64,000 nucleotides of DNA, taken from Arabiibacter massiliensis (lineage in GTDB: Bacteria > Actinomycetota > Coriobacteriia > Coriobacteriales > Eggerthellaceae). Shown here one piece after another: positions 1 through 8,576 of this stretch. The stretch's first letter is position 1, and each line of letters opens with the position of its first letter. The stretch covers positions 2,883,400 to 2,947,399 of the forward strand of contig NZ_LT827021.1 in the NCBI RefSeq assembly GCF_900169505.1, in the 5' to 3' direction. The translations under genes were made by a program, and so were the position numbers. The notes beneath the pieces are model-generated. The model made no database searches and was not told the origin of the DNA. It was given only the letters and a program-made list of their open reading frames with translations.

Positions 1-690
1 ACGCTGCCCACCAGCTTCGACTTCTCGCTGGACTTCGCGGCGTTCGCGGCGCCGTTCCAGGCGCTGCCCGACGGCGGCGGGCTGGCCATCGTGCAGGTGC
101 TCGCGCAGCCGGTGCTGCTGATGTTCGTGTTCAGCCTGCTCATGAGCGACTTCTTCGACACCATGGGCATCGTGATGGCGGTGGGCGCCAAGGCGGGCTT
201 CGTCGACGAGCAGGGCGACATCGAGGACGTGCGCCCCATCCTGGCCGTCGACTCGGCAGCCGCGGCGGCGGGCGGCTTCATCGGCGCCAGCTCCATCACC
301 TGCTACGCGGAGTCCACCTCCGGCGCGGCGGCGGGTGCGCGCACGGGACTCTCGAACCTGGTGGTGGGCGTGGCGTTTCTGGCTTGCGCGTTCCTCGCGC
401 CCATCGTGGGCATGGTGGGCGCCTCGGCCACCTGCGGCGCGCTCGTGGTGGTGGGCTACCTGATGATCCGCGAGATCGGCGATATCGACTGGTCCGACGC
501 CGCCGCGGCCTTCCCGGCGTTCGTCACCATCGTGGGCATCCCGTTCACATACTCCATCGCCAACGGCATCGGCTTCGGCTTCATCTCGTACTGCCTGGTC
601 AAGATAGTGCGCGGCCAGGCACGCGACGTGAAGCCCCTCATGTGGGTTGCCTCGGCCGCGTTCCTCGTCGCCTTCGTCGCGTTCGGGTAG
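1..690 (+). CDS. AzgA/NCS2-type purine permease, 5' end outside window
   Basis: This is the C-terminal 229 residues of an integral membrane permease; the reading frame is open from the first base. Several hydrophobic segments are visible. The segment YAESTSGAAAGARTGL is the hallmark loop of AzgA-family hypoxanthine/guanine/adenine transporters (usually a YIES-GxxxGxRTGL pattern). By family, it imports nucleobases with protons across the cytoplasmic membrane. The gene ends 33 bp before the convergent zinc-ribbon gene. Which purine it carries cannot be read from this part. Confidence 0.88.
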   Translation, partial: TLPTSFDFSLDFAAFAAPFQALPDGGGLAIVQVLAQPVLLMFVFSLLMSDFFDTMGIVMAVGAKAGFVDEQGDIEDVRPILAVDSAAAAAGGFIGASSITCYAESTSGAAAGARTGLSNLVVGVAFLACAFLAPIVGMVGASATCGALVVVGYLMIREIGDIDWSDAAAAFPAFVTIVGIPFTYSIANGIGFGFISYCLVKIVRGQARDVKPLMWVASAAFLVAFVAFG

Positions 691-723
691 GAGGGACGCC
701 AGAGTCGAAGCCCGCTCGCCGCC

Positions 724-1140
724 CTACGACTTCCGCGTCGTCTCTTTCTTGCACTTGGGGCAGACGACGCGCAGGGTGCCCTTGCCGCGGGGGACGGACA
801 GCACGGTGCCGCAACCCTTGCACTTGAAGTAGCGGGTGGTTTTGCGGTTCGTCCACGCCTTCTTGGCCAGCGCATACGTGCGCTTCGGGCCCTTCATGAT
901 GCGCTCGTAGGCCTCGTTTTCCTTGCGGCGTTGGGCGAAGTTCTTGGACAGGCTGCGGAAGATGGCCACGGCCAGGCAGGCGAACGAGAGCCAGGAAAGC
1001 AGGTCGAGTCCGGGGATGATCGACAGCAGGAGGGCGATGATGCCAAGCGCGACCAGCCCGTTCGAGAGGCTGTCGTTGCCGTAGCGCCCCTGCATCCACC
1101 GCGCCAGGTTCATCATCATGTTCTGCAGAAACGACTTCAT
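724..1140 (-). CDS. Small membrane protein with C-terminal zinc ribbon
   Basis: The product is a 138-residue protein. It has an amphipathic start (MKSFLQNMMMNLARWMQG), two adjacent hydrophobic stretches at about residues 28-63, a basic linker and a C-terminal CxxC...CxxC zinc ribbon (CKGCGTVLSVPRGKGTL then CPKC) at about residues 105-130. The architecture is common in Actinobacteria and its function is not known. The cysteines predict Zn binding on the cytoplasmic side. The gene stands alone and converges with the permease. Confidence 0.7.
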   Translation of the reverse strand: MKSFLQNMMMNLARWMQGRYGNDSLSNGLVALGIIALLLSIIPGLDLLSWLSFACLAVAIFRSLSKNFAQRRKENEAYERIMKGPKRTYALAKKAWTNRKTTRYFKCKGCGTVLSVPRGKGTLRVVCPKCKKETTRKS

Positions 1141-1307
1141 GCGTCGCGCCTCCCGCCGGTTGCCCTCAGAGTGCGCCCTTCGGTCCGAGTTTCCATCCGA
1201 AGGACGCGTCCGTATACGATACGGCGTTTCGAGCTGCGACGCCCCCCGGTTCCCCCGCCGTTACCGAACGGTCACGATCCGGGTGAAGCGACCGATCGGC
1301 AAAAGGG

Positions 1308-1338
1308 AAGCGCCCAAAGCTCGAAGCTCAGGGCGCTT
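1308..1338 (-). terminator. Hairpin downstream of the NTF2-like gene
   Basis: The arms AAGCGCCC and GGGCGCTT enclose a nested AGCT/AGCT stem. Read on the minus strand the hairpin is followed by CCCTTTTG. It lies just after the stop of the minus-strand NTF2-like gene, so it probably ends that transcript. Confidence 0.55.
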
Positions 1339-1366
1339 TTCGCTATACGATGGGGAAGGCGAGCTC

Positions 1367-1714
1367 CTATGCCGGGCGGATGACCAGCTCCTTGATGAGG
1401 CTGTCGTCGAGGCTGCACACGCCGTCGTTGCAGTTCTCGATCTGGGCGAGCGCGTGGATGATGATGCCGTTGTAGTCGGCGTAGAAGTTCACCGTGCGCT
1501 CGTCCACCACGCGCGGGTCGAGCATGCCGTAGCCGCCGAACATGAACTTGTTGTGGTAGTACATCTCGATGGCGTTGCGGCCGTACAGAAACGAGTTCTG
1601 GCGCTTGGCGTTGGAGGGGCAGTAATCCACCAGCCGGCAATCCTCGGCGAAGCAGGCGGCCAGCGCCTTGTGGTCCTTGCTCTGCATCGCGGTGACGAAA
1701 TCGTTGATGACCAT
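1367..1714 (-). CDS. NTF2/SnoaL-like fold protein
   Basis: The product is 115 residues. It shows the typical SnoaL-like pattern: an N-terminal helix with VxAMxSKDHKALAACFAEDC, then a short strand region with YGRNAIEMYYHNKF, and a C-terminal beta sheet. By family it may be a small-molecule binding protein or an isomerase/hydratase-like enzyme. It lies 9 bp after the SDR gene on the same strand and is almost certainly cotranscribed with it, so it may act on the same substrate. No substrate can be assigned. Confidence 0.72.
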   Translation of the reverse strand: MVINDFVTAMQSKDHKALAACFAEDCRLVDYCPSNAKRQNSFLYGRNAIEMYYHNKFMFGGYGMLDPRVVDERTVNFYADYNGIIIHALAQIENCNDGVCSLDDSLIKELVIRPA

Positions 1715-1723
1715 GGTCGCCTC

Positions 1724-2503
1724 CTAGTAGACTTTCTCGGAATTGAGCAGGGCGTCGGTGCCGCCGTCCACGAACAGGACCACGCCGTTGATGCCGCTGG
1801 CCTCGGGGCTGGCCACGAACGCCATCACGTTGGCTATCTCCTCCGGGTCCATGAGCGGCTCCTCGCCGAAGTGCGTGGGCACGGGGATGGCCTCCATGGC
1901 GGCGCGCTGCTCGGGCAGCATGTTGCCGGTCATGGGCGTGCGCACGTTGCCGGGGGCCACGGCGTTCAGACGCACCCCGCGCGAACCCCAATCCGAGCTC
2001 ATGCGGCGCACCCAACGGGCCAGCGCATACTTCGTGGACGCGTAGTACACGTGCCCCACGGCCGGGTCGATGTCTTTCACCAGTTCAAGAATGCGATCCT
2101 CGTCGGCGTGGTTGTTCAACATGCCGGCCACGTCCATGCGGGCCGCGCCCTGCGCGATGGAGTTCGACGACGTGATGACGCAGCTGCCGCCCTTCTTCTC
2201 CAGCAGGTCGCGCACGCCCTTGGCCATCTCGGTGGCACCGAAGTAGTTGAGCGAGATGATGAGCGAGATGGGCACCTTGCCGCCCGACACGCCCGCGTTG
2301 CAGATCATGGCGTCGATGCCCTCGGGGTAGCGCTCGTGCAGCTCGGCGATGGCGCCCGCGCGGCCTTCCTTCGTGGCCAGGTTGGCCTCGATGTCGCCGT
2401 CCTTGAGGTCGATGTTGACCACCTCGTGGCCCCGCTCGCGCAGGATCTCGGCCGTCTTCGCGCCGATGCCGCTCGAAGCGCCCGTGATGACGTAGATGCC
2501 CAT
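1724..2503 (-). CDS. SDR oxidoreductase, 3-alpha-hydroxysteroid dehydrogenase-like
   Basis: This is an NAD(P)-dependent short-chain dehydrogenase of about 259 residues. The nucleotide motif TGASSGIG lies at the N terminus, the NAG motif is CNAGVSGG, and the catalytic Tyr/Lys are in YYASTKYA, with a preceding SS. The start MGIYVITG is chosen because AAAGGA lies 6 bases upstream of this ATG; an ATG five codons earlier overlaps that SD. The overall pattern ([30 protein letters not shown]) recalls the Comamonas 3-alpha-HSD/carbonyl reductase branch, which in gut Eggerthella includes bile-acid dehydrogenases. That substrate assignment is inference. It leads a two-gene operon with the NTF2-like protein. 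Confidence 0.8.
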   Translation of the reverse strand: MGIYVITGASSGIGAKTAEILRERGHEVVNIDLKDGDIEANLATKEGRAGAIAELHERYPEGIDAMICNAGVSGGKVPISLIISLNYFGATEMAKGVRDLLEKKGGSCVITSSNSIAQGAARMDVAGMLNNHADEDRILELVKDIDPAVGHVYYASTKYALARWVRRMSSDWGSRGVRLNAVAPGNVRTPMTGNMLPEQRAAMEAIPVPTHFGEEPLMDPEEIANVMAFVASPEASGINGVVLFVDGGTDALLNSEKVY

Positions 2504-2522
2504 GGACCGTCCTTTCATGCCA

Positions 2523-2537
2523 GCTTGCCAGGCAAGC
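2523..2537. promoter_or_regulatory. Perfect palindrome just upstream of the SDR gene
   Basis: GCTTGCC A GGCAAGC is a 7-bp perfect inverted repeat with a 1-base centre, 20 bases upstream of the SDR start codon. It may be an operator or a 5' UTR hairpin. Confidence 0.4.
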
Positions 2538-2680
2538 CTTATCGATACGCGGTACTATTACATTTCCGATGATAGCACGGCCGATGCCGCCGTGTTCGGC
2601 AGGGCGGTCGGCGGCGGGCGATGCGTCGCGCATGGCGGTTCTGCTTCGGCGAATGGCGCAAAGGGGATGGACGTGACAGG

Positions 2681-2793
2681 GCGTGACAAAGGGACGGGAC
2701 GGCGTCACGCTCTCAAAAGCCTCGCGGGGCCCTATCGCTTCGGTGAGCGTGACAATATCCCCGTCCCTTCGTCACGCCGTCCCTTCGTCACGC
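2681..2793. repeat. GTGACGAAGGGACGG repeats at the Gx gene 3' end
   Basis: CCGTCCCTTCGTCACGC occurs twice in tandem (2761-2777 and 2777-2793, period 16) inside the last codons of the Gx transporter gene. A near-perfect inverted copy (GCGTGACAAAGGGACGG) lies at 2681-2697, downstream of its stop. The inverted copy can fold with either tandem copy, so the array may act as the operon's transcription end. Confidence 0.5.
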
Positions 2794-3310
2794 CCATCGG
2801 CAAGCGTGCGAATACGGCGTCGGCGACGGTGCCGGTGACGAATCCCGTCGCGAGGCCCGCGACCATCAGGATGGGCAGGTAGAGGGCGATCTCGGGCGTG
2901 GCGGTGAGCAGCACGGCCACGCCGATCTGCCCCGCGTTGTGGGCCACGGCGGCGGCCATCGAGCACAGCCGGATGTAGGCCGGCGGGGCGAGGCGCGCGA
3001 ACGCGAGCGTCACGGCGAGCGCGAGCGCGCCCCCGGCAAGGCTGAACGGCAGCGCGGCGAGCTGGCCGGTGAGCGCGGCGGCCAGCACGACGCGCACGAG
3101 GAACACGATGACGGCCTCCACGGGTCCCAGCCAGAACGCCGCCAGGATGGTGACGATGTTCGAGAGCCCCAGCTTCATGCCGGGCACCGGTGCGGGAATG
3201 GGCAGCATCGACTCGAGCGCGGCGATGGCCAGCGCGAGCGCGGCCAAAAGCGCGCAGCGGCTCACCCGGAGGGCGGCCCTGCGCTCAGCGCGTGACGGCG
3301 TCGATGCCAC
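2732..3310 (-). CDS. Gx transporter family / heptaprenyl diphosphate synthase component I-like membrane protein
   Basis: The product is a membrane protein of 192 residues with about five hydrophobic segments. The conserved block PVPGMKLGLSNIVTILA marks the Hpre_diP_synt_I (Gx transporter, ECF S-component-like) family. The GTG start at 3310 is chosen because GGGGAGGAGG sits 6 bases upstream; it overlaps the preceding gene by 26 bp. In many anaerobes this family is encoded with a NusG-domain-II protein and ApbE next to Rnf, as here, so a role in supplying or serving the flavin/quinone side of the pump is plausible. The last residues are encoded by 16-bp tandem repeats. Confidence 0.78.
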   Translation of the reverse strand: MASTPSRAERRAALRVSRCALLAALALAIAALESMLPIPAPVPGMKLGLSNIVTILAAFWLGPVEAVIVFLVRVVLAAALTGQLAALPFSLAGGALALAVTLAFARLAPPAYIRLCSMAAAVAHNAGQIGVAVLLTATPEIALYLPILMVAGLATGFVTGTVADAVFARLPMGVTKGRRDEGTGILSRSPKR

Positions 3311-3725
3311 CCTCGGCCTCCTCCCCGTCCCCGCCGGCCGCCTGGCCGTCCACCGTGATGGTGAGCCCATGGGGGACGCACGCCGCCACCTTGCCGGGGG
3401 CGTCGATCCAGCCCGCGCGCACGCACACGCCATCGGGGCAGTCCGCCTCGGCGATGCGGATGCGGCCGGGTTCCACCTGCACGACGTTGACCCCGCGCGC
3501 ATCTTCGAAGCGCAGCTCGAAGGGCTCCTCCACCGCCGCGAGGTCGATGGTCTGCATCACCTCGCCGTCGCGCGCGATGACGGCCGTCGGATGGCCTCCC
3601 CCCGTCTGGACGAGGGTGCCCGCCTGCACGGCGAACAGCGCGGCGGCCGCAAGCACCACCGCGACCGCGAACGCCGCCTCGGCCCGGTGCGCCCGCCTCC
3701 GCACGCGATCCGCCTGCGCGCTCAT
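3285..3725 (-). CDS. NusG domain II-containing protein
   Basis: This is a 146-residue protein with one N-terminal membrane anchor (about residues 16-34) and an extracytoplasmic NusG-II/NGO domain. The domain carries the typical CPDGVCVRAGWI and CVPHGLTI motifs (three cysteines in a CxxxxC...C pattern). The start ATG overlaps the apbE stop (ATGA, 3722-3725), showing translational coupling. Its position between apbE and the Gx transporter is conserved in many Rnf-bearing Firmicutes and Actinobacteria. Its precise role is unknown. Confidence 0.82.
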   Translation of the reverse strand: MSAQADRVRRRAHRAEAAFAVAVVLAAAALFAVQAGTLVQTGGGHPTAVIARDGEVMQTIDLAAVEEPFELRFEDARGVNVVQVEPGRIRIAEADCPDGVCVRAGWIDAPGKVAACVPHGLTITVDGQAAGGDGEEAEGGIDAVTR

Positions 3726-4852
3726 CGTTCCACCGTCGTCGCGTCGGCGTACGCCCCGGCCGGCTCGAACGCGTCGGCGAGCCCCGCGGTCACGTGCACG
3801 GAGCCGTCCTTGCCGATGAGCACGGCCTCGAACGCCGCGTCGCCGCCTTGCGCGTCGCATGCGCGCCAGAACGCGAGCGCGTCGTCGAGGCCCATCACGA
3901 ACAGCGCCGTCGACAGCGCGTCGCAGCGCGCCCCGTCCGGCCCGATGACGCTCGCCGATGCGAGGTCGGAGTCGGCGGGGTAGCCGGTGGCAGGGTCGAT
4001 GAGGTGGTGGCGCACCACGCCCTCGTCGTCGGTGAAGAAGCGCTGGTAGGGGCCCGAAGTGGACACGGTAGCGCCCGCGGCGAGCTCGATCGCCCCGGCC
4101 AGCTGGTCGGGCGCGGCGGGGTCGGCGACGCCCACCCGCCACGGGCTGCCGTCGCCCTTCGCGCCGAGCGCCGTCACGTTGCCGCCCAAATCGAGCAGGG
4201 CCGAGGAAGCCCCGCGCTCGGCGAGGATGGCGCGCAGCTCATCGGCCGCGAAGCCCTTGGCCACGCCGCCCACATCGATCTGCGCCCCGCCCGAGAGCGC
4301 CACGGTCCCCGCCGCGTCGTCCACCGCCGCAGCCCCGTAGCCCACGCGCGGCAGCAGCGCCGCGATCTCGTCGGGGGAGGGCGTGCGGTGCTCGCCGTCG
4401 GTGAAGCCCCAGGCGTCGGTCAGCGGGTACACGGTGGGGTCGAACGCCCCGTCCGTCTCGCGCGCGGCGGCGAGCGCGGTCTCCACGAGCGCACGCACAT
4501 CATCGCCTACGTTCTGCGGGGCTCCCCCTGCGGCGTTGAGTCGCGCGAGCTCGCTTTCGCCGCCGGCGGGCGCCAAAAGCGCGTCCAGCTCCTCCACGCG
4601 CGCGACGCAGGCGGCAAGCGCCTCGTCGGCCGCGGCCTGCCCGTCGGCGCTCACCGTCACGGTCATCGCCGTGTCCATCGCCGTGAACGTCCTCGTCGCC
4701 GTCGCGTCGCCCGCGCCCCCCGACGCGCCCGGACCCGTGCATCCCGCGAGTGCCGCGGCCAGCCCGCATGCCGCGAGCGCGCGAAACGCCCGTCCTGCCC
4801 AGGCGGGGCGGGACGGGCGCAGGTTGCGTCTCTGTCGGAGGGTCGGCGTCAT
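3722..4852 (-). CDS. apbE: FAD:protein FMN transferase lipoprotein
   Basis: This 376-residue ApbE protein has a lipoprotein signal (hydrophobic segment ending LAAALAGC, about residues 27-38). It attaches FMN to a threonine of RnfG and RnfD outside the membrane, using FAD and Mg. Recognisable blocks are DPTVYPLTDAWGF, GGVAKGFAADEL and LLDLGGNVTALG, plus the C-terminal LSTALFVMG. It lies 12 bp after rnfB and is coupled to the NusG-II gene, so the pump and its maturation enzyme are expressed together. Confidence 0.95.
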   Translation of the reverse strand: MTPTLRQRRNLRPSRPAWAGRAFRALAACGLAAALAGCTGPGASGGAGDATATRTFTAMDTAMTVTVSADGQAAADEALAACVARVEELDALLAPAGGESELARLNAAGGAPQNVGDDVRALVETALAAARETDGAFDPTVYPLTDAWGFTDGEHRTPSPDEIAALLPRVGYGAAAVDDAAGTVALSGGAQIDVGGVAKGFAADELRAILAERGASSALLDLGGNVTALGAKGDGSPWRVGVADPAAPDQLAGAIELAAGATVSTSGPYQRFFTDDEGVVRHHLIDPATGYPADSDLASASVIGPDGARCDALSTALFVMGLDDALAFWRACDAQGGDAAFEAVLIGKDGSVHVTAGLADAFEPAGAYADATTVER

Positions 4853-4864
4853 GACGCCATCATA

Positions 4865-5668
4865 TCACCTGAAGACGAGTTTCGAGATCGCGCCGGTGGG
4901 GCACGCCTCCGCGCACGCGTCGCAGCCGATGCACGTGGACGGCTCCACGCGGGCGACGTTGTTCTCCACGGTGACCGAGGAGGTGGGGCACGCCTTCACG
5001 CACTTCTGGCAGCCGATGCAGCCCACGTTGCATACCTTGCGCGTCTTCGCGCCCGGCATGGTGTTCTTGCAGGTCACGATGGCGGCCGTAGGGGAATCCC
5101 CCTGGCCGATCAGCGAGATGACGCCGCGCGGGCAGACGCTCTCGCACGTGCCGCACCCGGTGCAGGCCGCCGTGTCCACGCGCGCCACGCCGTTGTCCAT
5201 GACGATGGCGTCGAAGGGGCACGCGTCGGCGCAGTCGCCGAAACCGAGGCAGCCGAAGGGGCACGATAGGCTCGTGTAGAACAGCGTGCTGTACACGCGG
5301 CAGCTCGGCACGCCCTGAAACTCCAGGTGGGGGTCGATGTGGTCGAGCGAGCCCCTGCACGCGACGAACGCCTCCTTCTGCACGACGCCCGTGGACTCCA
5401 CGCCCAGAAACGCCGCCAGCGCCTCGGCCACGCGGTTGCCGCCGGTGGTGCAGGCGTTGGGCGGCGCGCCGGCGAGCATCGCCTTGGCGTACTGCTCGCA
5501 GCCCGGGTAGCCGCAGGCGCCGCAGTTCACGCCCGGCAGGATGCTGGCCAGGTAGGTGAGGCGCTCGTCCTCGCCGATGGCCAGCTTCTTCGACACGATC
5601 AACAGCAGCACCGAGCCGATGAGGCCCACGGCGGCCATGAGAAGAACGGTCCAGATAACGGTGTCCAT
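4865..5668 (-). CDS. rnfB: Rnf complex subunit B (ferredoxin-type electron entry)
   Basis: RnfB has 267 residues. It has an N-terminal TM helix, the Fe-S cluster motif GVNCGACGYPGCEQYA (about residues 46-61) and then several CxxCxxCxxxCP ferredoxin clusters (for example CTGCGTCESVCP, CIGCQKCVKACP, CIGCDACAEACP). It takes electrons from reduced ferredoxin and passes them to the membrane subunits. It is preceded closely by rnfA (16 bp gap). Confidence 0.96.
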   Translation of the reverse strand: MDTVIWTVLLMAAVGLIGSVLLLIVSKKLAIGEDERLTYLASILPGVNCGACGYPGCEQYAKAMLAGAPPNACTTGGNRVAEALAAFLGVESTGVVQKEAFVACRGSLDHIDPHLEFQGVPSCRVYSTLFYTSLSCPFGCLGFGDCADACPFDAIVMDNGVARVDTAACTGCGTCESVCPRGVISLIGQGDSPTAAIVTCKNTMPGAKTRKVCNVGCIGCQKCVKACPTSSVTVENNVARVEPSTCIGCDACAEACPTGAISKLVFR

Positions 5669-5684
5669 GCTCTTCCCTCCCTTT

Positions 5685-6281
5685 CTACAGCACGCCGAAC
5701 AGGTTGTCCACCACGCCCGCGAAGCACATGAAGCTCAAAGACACGAACGCCGCGGACACGAGCGTGATGGGCATGCCCTTGAACGCCTTGGGCGGCTCGG
5801 CCTCGTCCACGCGGCGGCGCACGCCGCTGAACAGCCACATGGCCAGCAAGAATCCGAGGCCCGCGCCGAGCGCCGCCACGAGCGCCTGCGGGTAGTTGTA
5901 GCCCTCGTCCACGGCGAGGATGGTGACGCCGAGCACCGCGCAGTTGGTGGTGATGAGCGGCAGGTACACGCCCAGCGCCTCGTGCAGCGCGGGGAGGAAG
6001 CGCTTGATCACGATCTCGAGCGCCTGTACGAGCACGGCGATGACGAGGATGAACGCGATCGTTTGGAGGTACCCGAGCCCGAGGGTGTTCAAAAGCTGCT
6101 GCAGGGGCCAGGTGACGGCGGTGGCCAGCACCATGACCACGGTCACCGCGCAGCCCATGCCCACGGCCGAGTCCAGCTTCTTCGACACGCCGAGGAACGG
6201 GCAGATGCCCAGGAACTTCACCAGCACGTAGTTGTTGACGAGGATCATGCTGAAGAGTATTGCGGCGAACTCGGCCATCAT
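5685..6281 (-). CDS. rnfA: Rnf complex subunit A
   Basis: RnfA has 198 residues in six hydrophobic segments. Signature stretches are NNYVLVKFLGICPFLGVS near the N terminus and LPLITTNCAVLG in the middle; their cysteines ligate the intramembrane Fe-S cluster shared with RnfE. The start overlaps the rnfE stop (ATGA), so the two homologous halves of the ion path are coupled. Confidence 0.97.
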   Translation of the reverse strand: MMAEFAAILFSMILVNNYVLVKFLGICPFLGVSKKLDSAVGMGCAVTVVMVLATAVTWPLQQLLNTLGLGYLQTIAFILVIAVLVQALEIVIKRFLPALHEALGVYLPLITTNCAVLGVTILAVDEGYNYPQALVAALGAGLGFLLAMWLFSGVRRRVDEAEPPKAFKGMPITLVSAAFVSLSFMCFAGVVDNLFGVL

Positions 6282-6991
6282 GCCTCACGCTCCTTCACGC
6301 TCAAGTCGCACATCTGGCAGGCGGCGCACGCGGCGTCCTGCGACGCGATGGCCTCCTCCTCCGGCTCGCCGACGCGGCGCTTGCGGCGCATCTCGATGGT
6401 CACGGAGATGGCCACCAGCACGCCGAGCACGGCGAAGCCGCCCGGGGGCATGATGAACACGCTCATGGGCTCCATGATGCCCAGCAGGATGGGGAAGCCG
6501 AGCAGCGTGCCCGCGCCCAGAAGCTCGCGGATGGCCGACATGATGACGAGCGTGATGGTGAAGCCCACGCCCATCCCCAGGCCGTCGAGCGCGGCGTCCT
6601 TCACCGGGTGCTTCGAGGCGAACACCTCGGCGCGTCCGAGCACGATGCAGTTCACCACAATGAGCGGCAGGAAGATGCCGAGCGCCTGGTTGAGATCGGG
6701 GAAGTACGCTTCCACCAGCATCATCGTGATGGTCACGAAGCCGGCGATCACCGTGATGAAGGCGGGCAGGCGCATGGTGGTGGGGATGATGTTGCGCAGA
6801 AGCGACACCACGATGCCCGAGCACACGAGCACGAACGTGGTGGCCACTCCCATGCCGATGCCGTTGGTGACGGCGGTGGTCACGGCGAGGGTGGGGCAGA
6901 GTCCCAGCATTTGGCGCAGCGAGGGATTCTCCACGAGGATGCCCTTGCTGAACACGGAGAGCATGGAGGGCTTTTCGTTGACGTCGGCCAT
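6278..6991 (-). CDS. rnfE: Rnf complex subunit E
   Basis: RnfE has 237 residues and is the paralog of RnfA. It has the matching motifs NPSLRQMLGLCPTLAVT and LIVVNCIVLGRAE with their cluster-binding cysteines, and six hydrophobic segments. It carries a C-terminal tail with CAACQMC, which is longer than in many RnfE proteins and contains three cysteines; whether that tail binds metal is unknown. It follows rnfG with a one-base overlap. Confidence 0.95.
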   Translation of the reverse strand: MADVNEKPSMLSVFSKGILVENPSLRQMLGLCPTLAVTTAVTNGIGMGVATTFVLVCSGIVVSLLRNIIPTTMRLPAFITVIAGFVTITMMLVEAYFPDLNQALGIFLPLIVVNCIVLGRAEVFASKHPVKDAALDGLGMGVGFTITLVIMSAIRELLGAGTLLGFPILLGIMEPMSVFIMPPGGFAVLGVLVAISVTIEMRRKRRVGEPEEEAIASQDAACAACQMCDLSVKEREA

Positions 6992-7596
6992 CAGAGTGCT
7001 CCCTTCTCCGTCGCGGGTTCGGCGGCGGGCGCGGACGCCTCGCCGGCCGTGGTCTGGTAGGCCTCGACGGCCTCGTTGATGGCGGCGAGCGCGGCCTTCG
7101 ACGAGATGGTGGCGCCGGTGATGGCGTCGATGTCGTCGATGGTCATCGGCTCGGCGGCGCGGCCGACGAACTGGTCGGTGAAGTCGGGCAGCTGCACCTT
7201 CGTGCCGAGGCCCGGCGTCTCGGTGTTGCTCATGCCGATGACGCTGGTGATGGTGCCCGCGTCATCGAAGGCAACGGCCATCGGCACCTGGCTCGAGTAG
7301 CCCTTCGACTGGGCGATGATGGCGTAGCCTTCTCCGCCCGCGGCCTCCATGCACGCGGTCACGCCGGGCACGTCGCACGGCAGCGCCTCGAAGCCCTCGG
7401 CCTCGGGGATGAGGGCCGAGTAGGTGGCCTGGGCGCGCGCCTCGCGGTTGGCCAAGATGGTGGGAAGCGTGAGGTTGTCCACGGTTCCCAGCAGAAATCC
7501 CACGATGGCGCAGATCAGCACCAGGACGAGGGCCGGTTTCGCCAGGCCCGTCCACGCGGTCTCGGTGCGGGCAGCGGTGTTCTCCGTCGTCGCCAT
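6991..7596 (-). CDS. rnfG: Rnf complex subunit G (covalent FMN)
   Basis: RnfG has 201 residues: one N-terminal TM helix (about 20-42) and an extracytoplasmic FMN-binding domain. The flavinylation motif DAITGATISS carries the threonine modified by ApbE. The ATG at 7596 overlaps the rnfD stop by one base (TAATG). The open frame continues far upstream, but that part is antisense-frame shadow of rnfC/rnfD and lacks Rnf sequence. Confidence 0.95.
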   Translation of the reverse strand: MATTENTAARTETAWTGLAKPALVLVLICAIVGFLLGTVDNLTLPTILANREARAQATYSALIPEAEGFEALPCDVPGVTACMEAAGGEGYAIIAQSKGYSSQVPMAVAFDDAGTITSVIGMSNTETPGLGTKVQLPDFTDQFVGRAAEPMTIDDIDAITGATISSKAALAAINEAVEAYQTTAGEASAPAAEPATEKGAL

Positions 7597-8576
7597 TATT
7601 CGCCTCCTTCTTTCCTCGCGCGTGCGAAGCGGCGCTTCTTCGTCCCGCCGAGCGGCGTGGTGGCCGTGAGCGAGTCGATGTAGGGCACCACGAGGTTCAT
7701 GAGCAGGATGGAGTACGCCACGCCCTCGTTCATGTTGCCCCAGAAGCGGATGAGGCAGGTGATGAGCCCGAGCCCCACCGCGAAGATGACCTGCCCCCTG
7801 AACGTGGTGGGGGAGCCCACGTAGTCGGTCGCCATGAACACGGCGCCCAGCAAAAGGCCGCCGCCGAACACCTGCGTAGCCACGTCGTGGCCGGTGAGCA
7901 GGCTGCACACGATGACGGTGCCCACGTACACGCCCGGGATGGTGAACGTGATGGTGCGCGTGGCCAGAAGCCAGATGAGGCCGAGCAGGATGGCCGCCCC
8001 GCACGTCTCGCCGAGCACGCCCGGATGCACGCCGAACAAGAGGTCCATGAACGGCAGCTGCGCCGCACCGGTGGCGAGCGGGGTCGCCGAGCTCACGGCG
8101 TCCACCGCGGCCGCGCCGGGCAGCAGCGGGTTGGGGGCGGCGTAGTTGGTCATGGCCGCGGTGAACGACACCGACAGCACGATGCGGGCGACGATGGCGG
8201 GGTTCACGAAGTTGCGCCCGATGCCGCCGAACAGCTCCTTCACCACCACGATGGCCACGAACGAGCCGATGACCGCCATATACAAAGGTATGGTGGAGGG
8301 CAGGTTGAACGCCAGCAAGAGACCTGTGACCACGGCGGACAGGTCGCCGACGGTCTGGGGGGCCTTGCGCAGGAGGCACCACAGGTACTCGAACAGCACG
8401 CACGCGAGCGTGGTCACCGCGGTCACCAGAAGCGCGTCCACGCCGAAGATGACGATCGAGGCGACGAGCGTGGGAACGAGCGCGATCAGCACGTTCAGCA
8501 TCACCTTCTGGGTGGAGATGCCGTCGAACACGTGCGGAGCCGACGACAGGACGAGCGGCCGGTTCATCTTTTCCAT
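7596..8576 (-). CDS. rnfD: Rnf complex subunit D (covalent FMN, membrane)
   Basis: RnfD has 326 residues and is polytopic. The FMN attachment segment is DAVSSATPLATGA (about residues 160-170), where the threonine of SATPLA is modified. GVHPGVLGETC and NMNEGVAYSILLMNL are typical of the family. It starts next to the rnfC stop and is coupled to rnfG. Confidence 0.95.
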   Translation of the reverse strand: MEKMNRPLVLSSAPHVFDGISTQKVMLNVLIALVPTLVASIVIFGVDALLVTAVTTLACVLFEYLWCLLRKAPQTVGDLSAVVTGLLLAFNLPSTIPLYMAVIGSFVAIVVVKELFGGIGRNFVNPAIVARIVLSVSFTAAMTNYAAPNPLLPGAAAVDAVSSATPLATGAAQLPFMDLLFGVHPGVLGETCGAAILLGLIWLLATRTITFTIPGVYVGTVIVCSLLTGHDVATQVFGGGLLLGAVFMATDYVGSPTTFRGQVIFAVGLGLITCLIRFWGNMNEGVAYSILLMNLVVPYIDSLTATTPLGGTKKRRFARARKEGGE

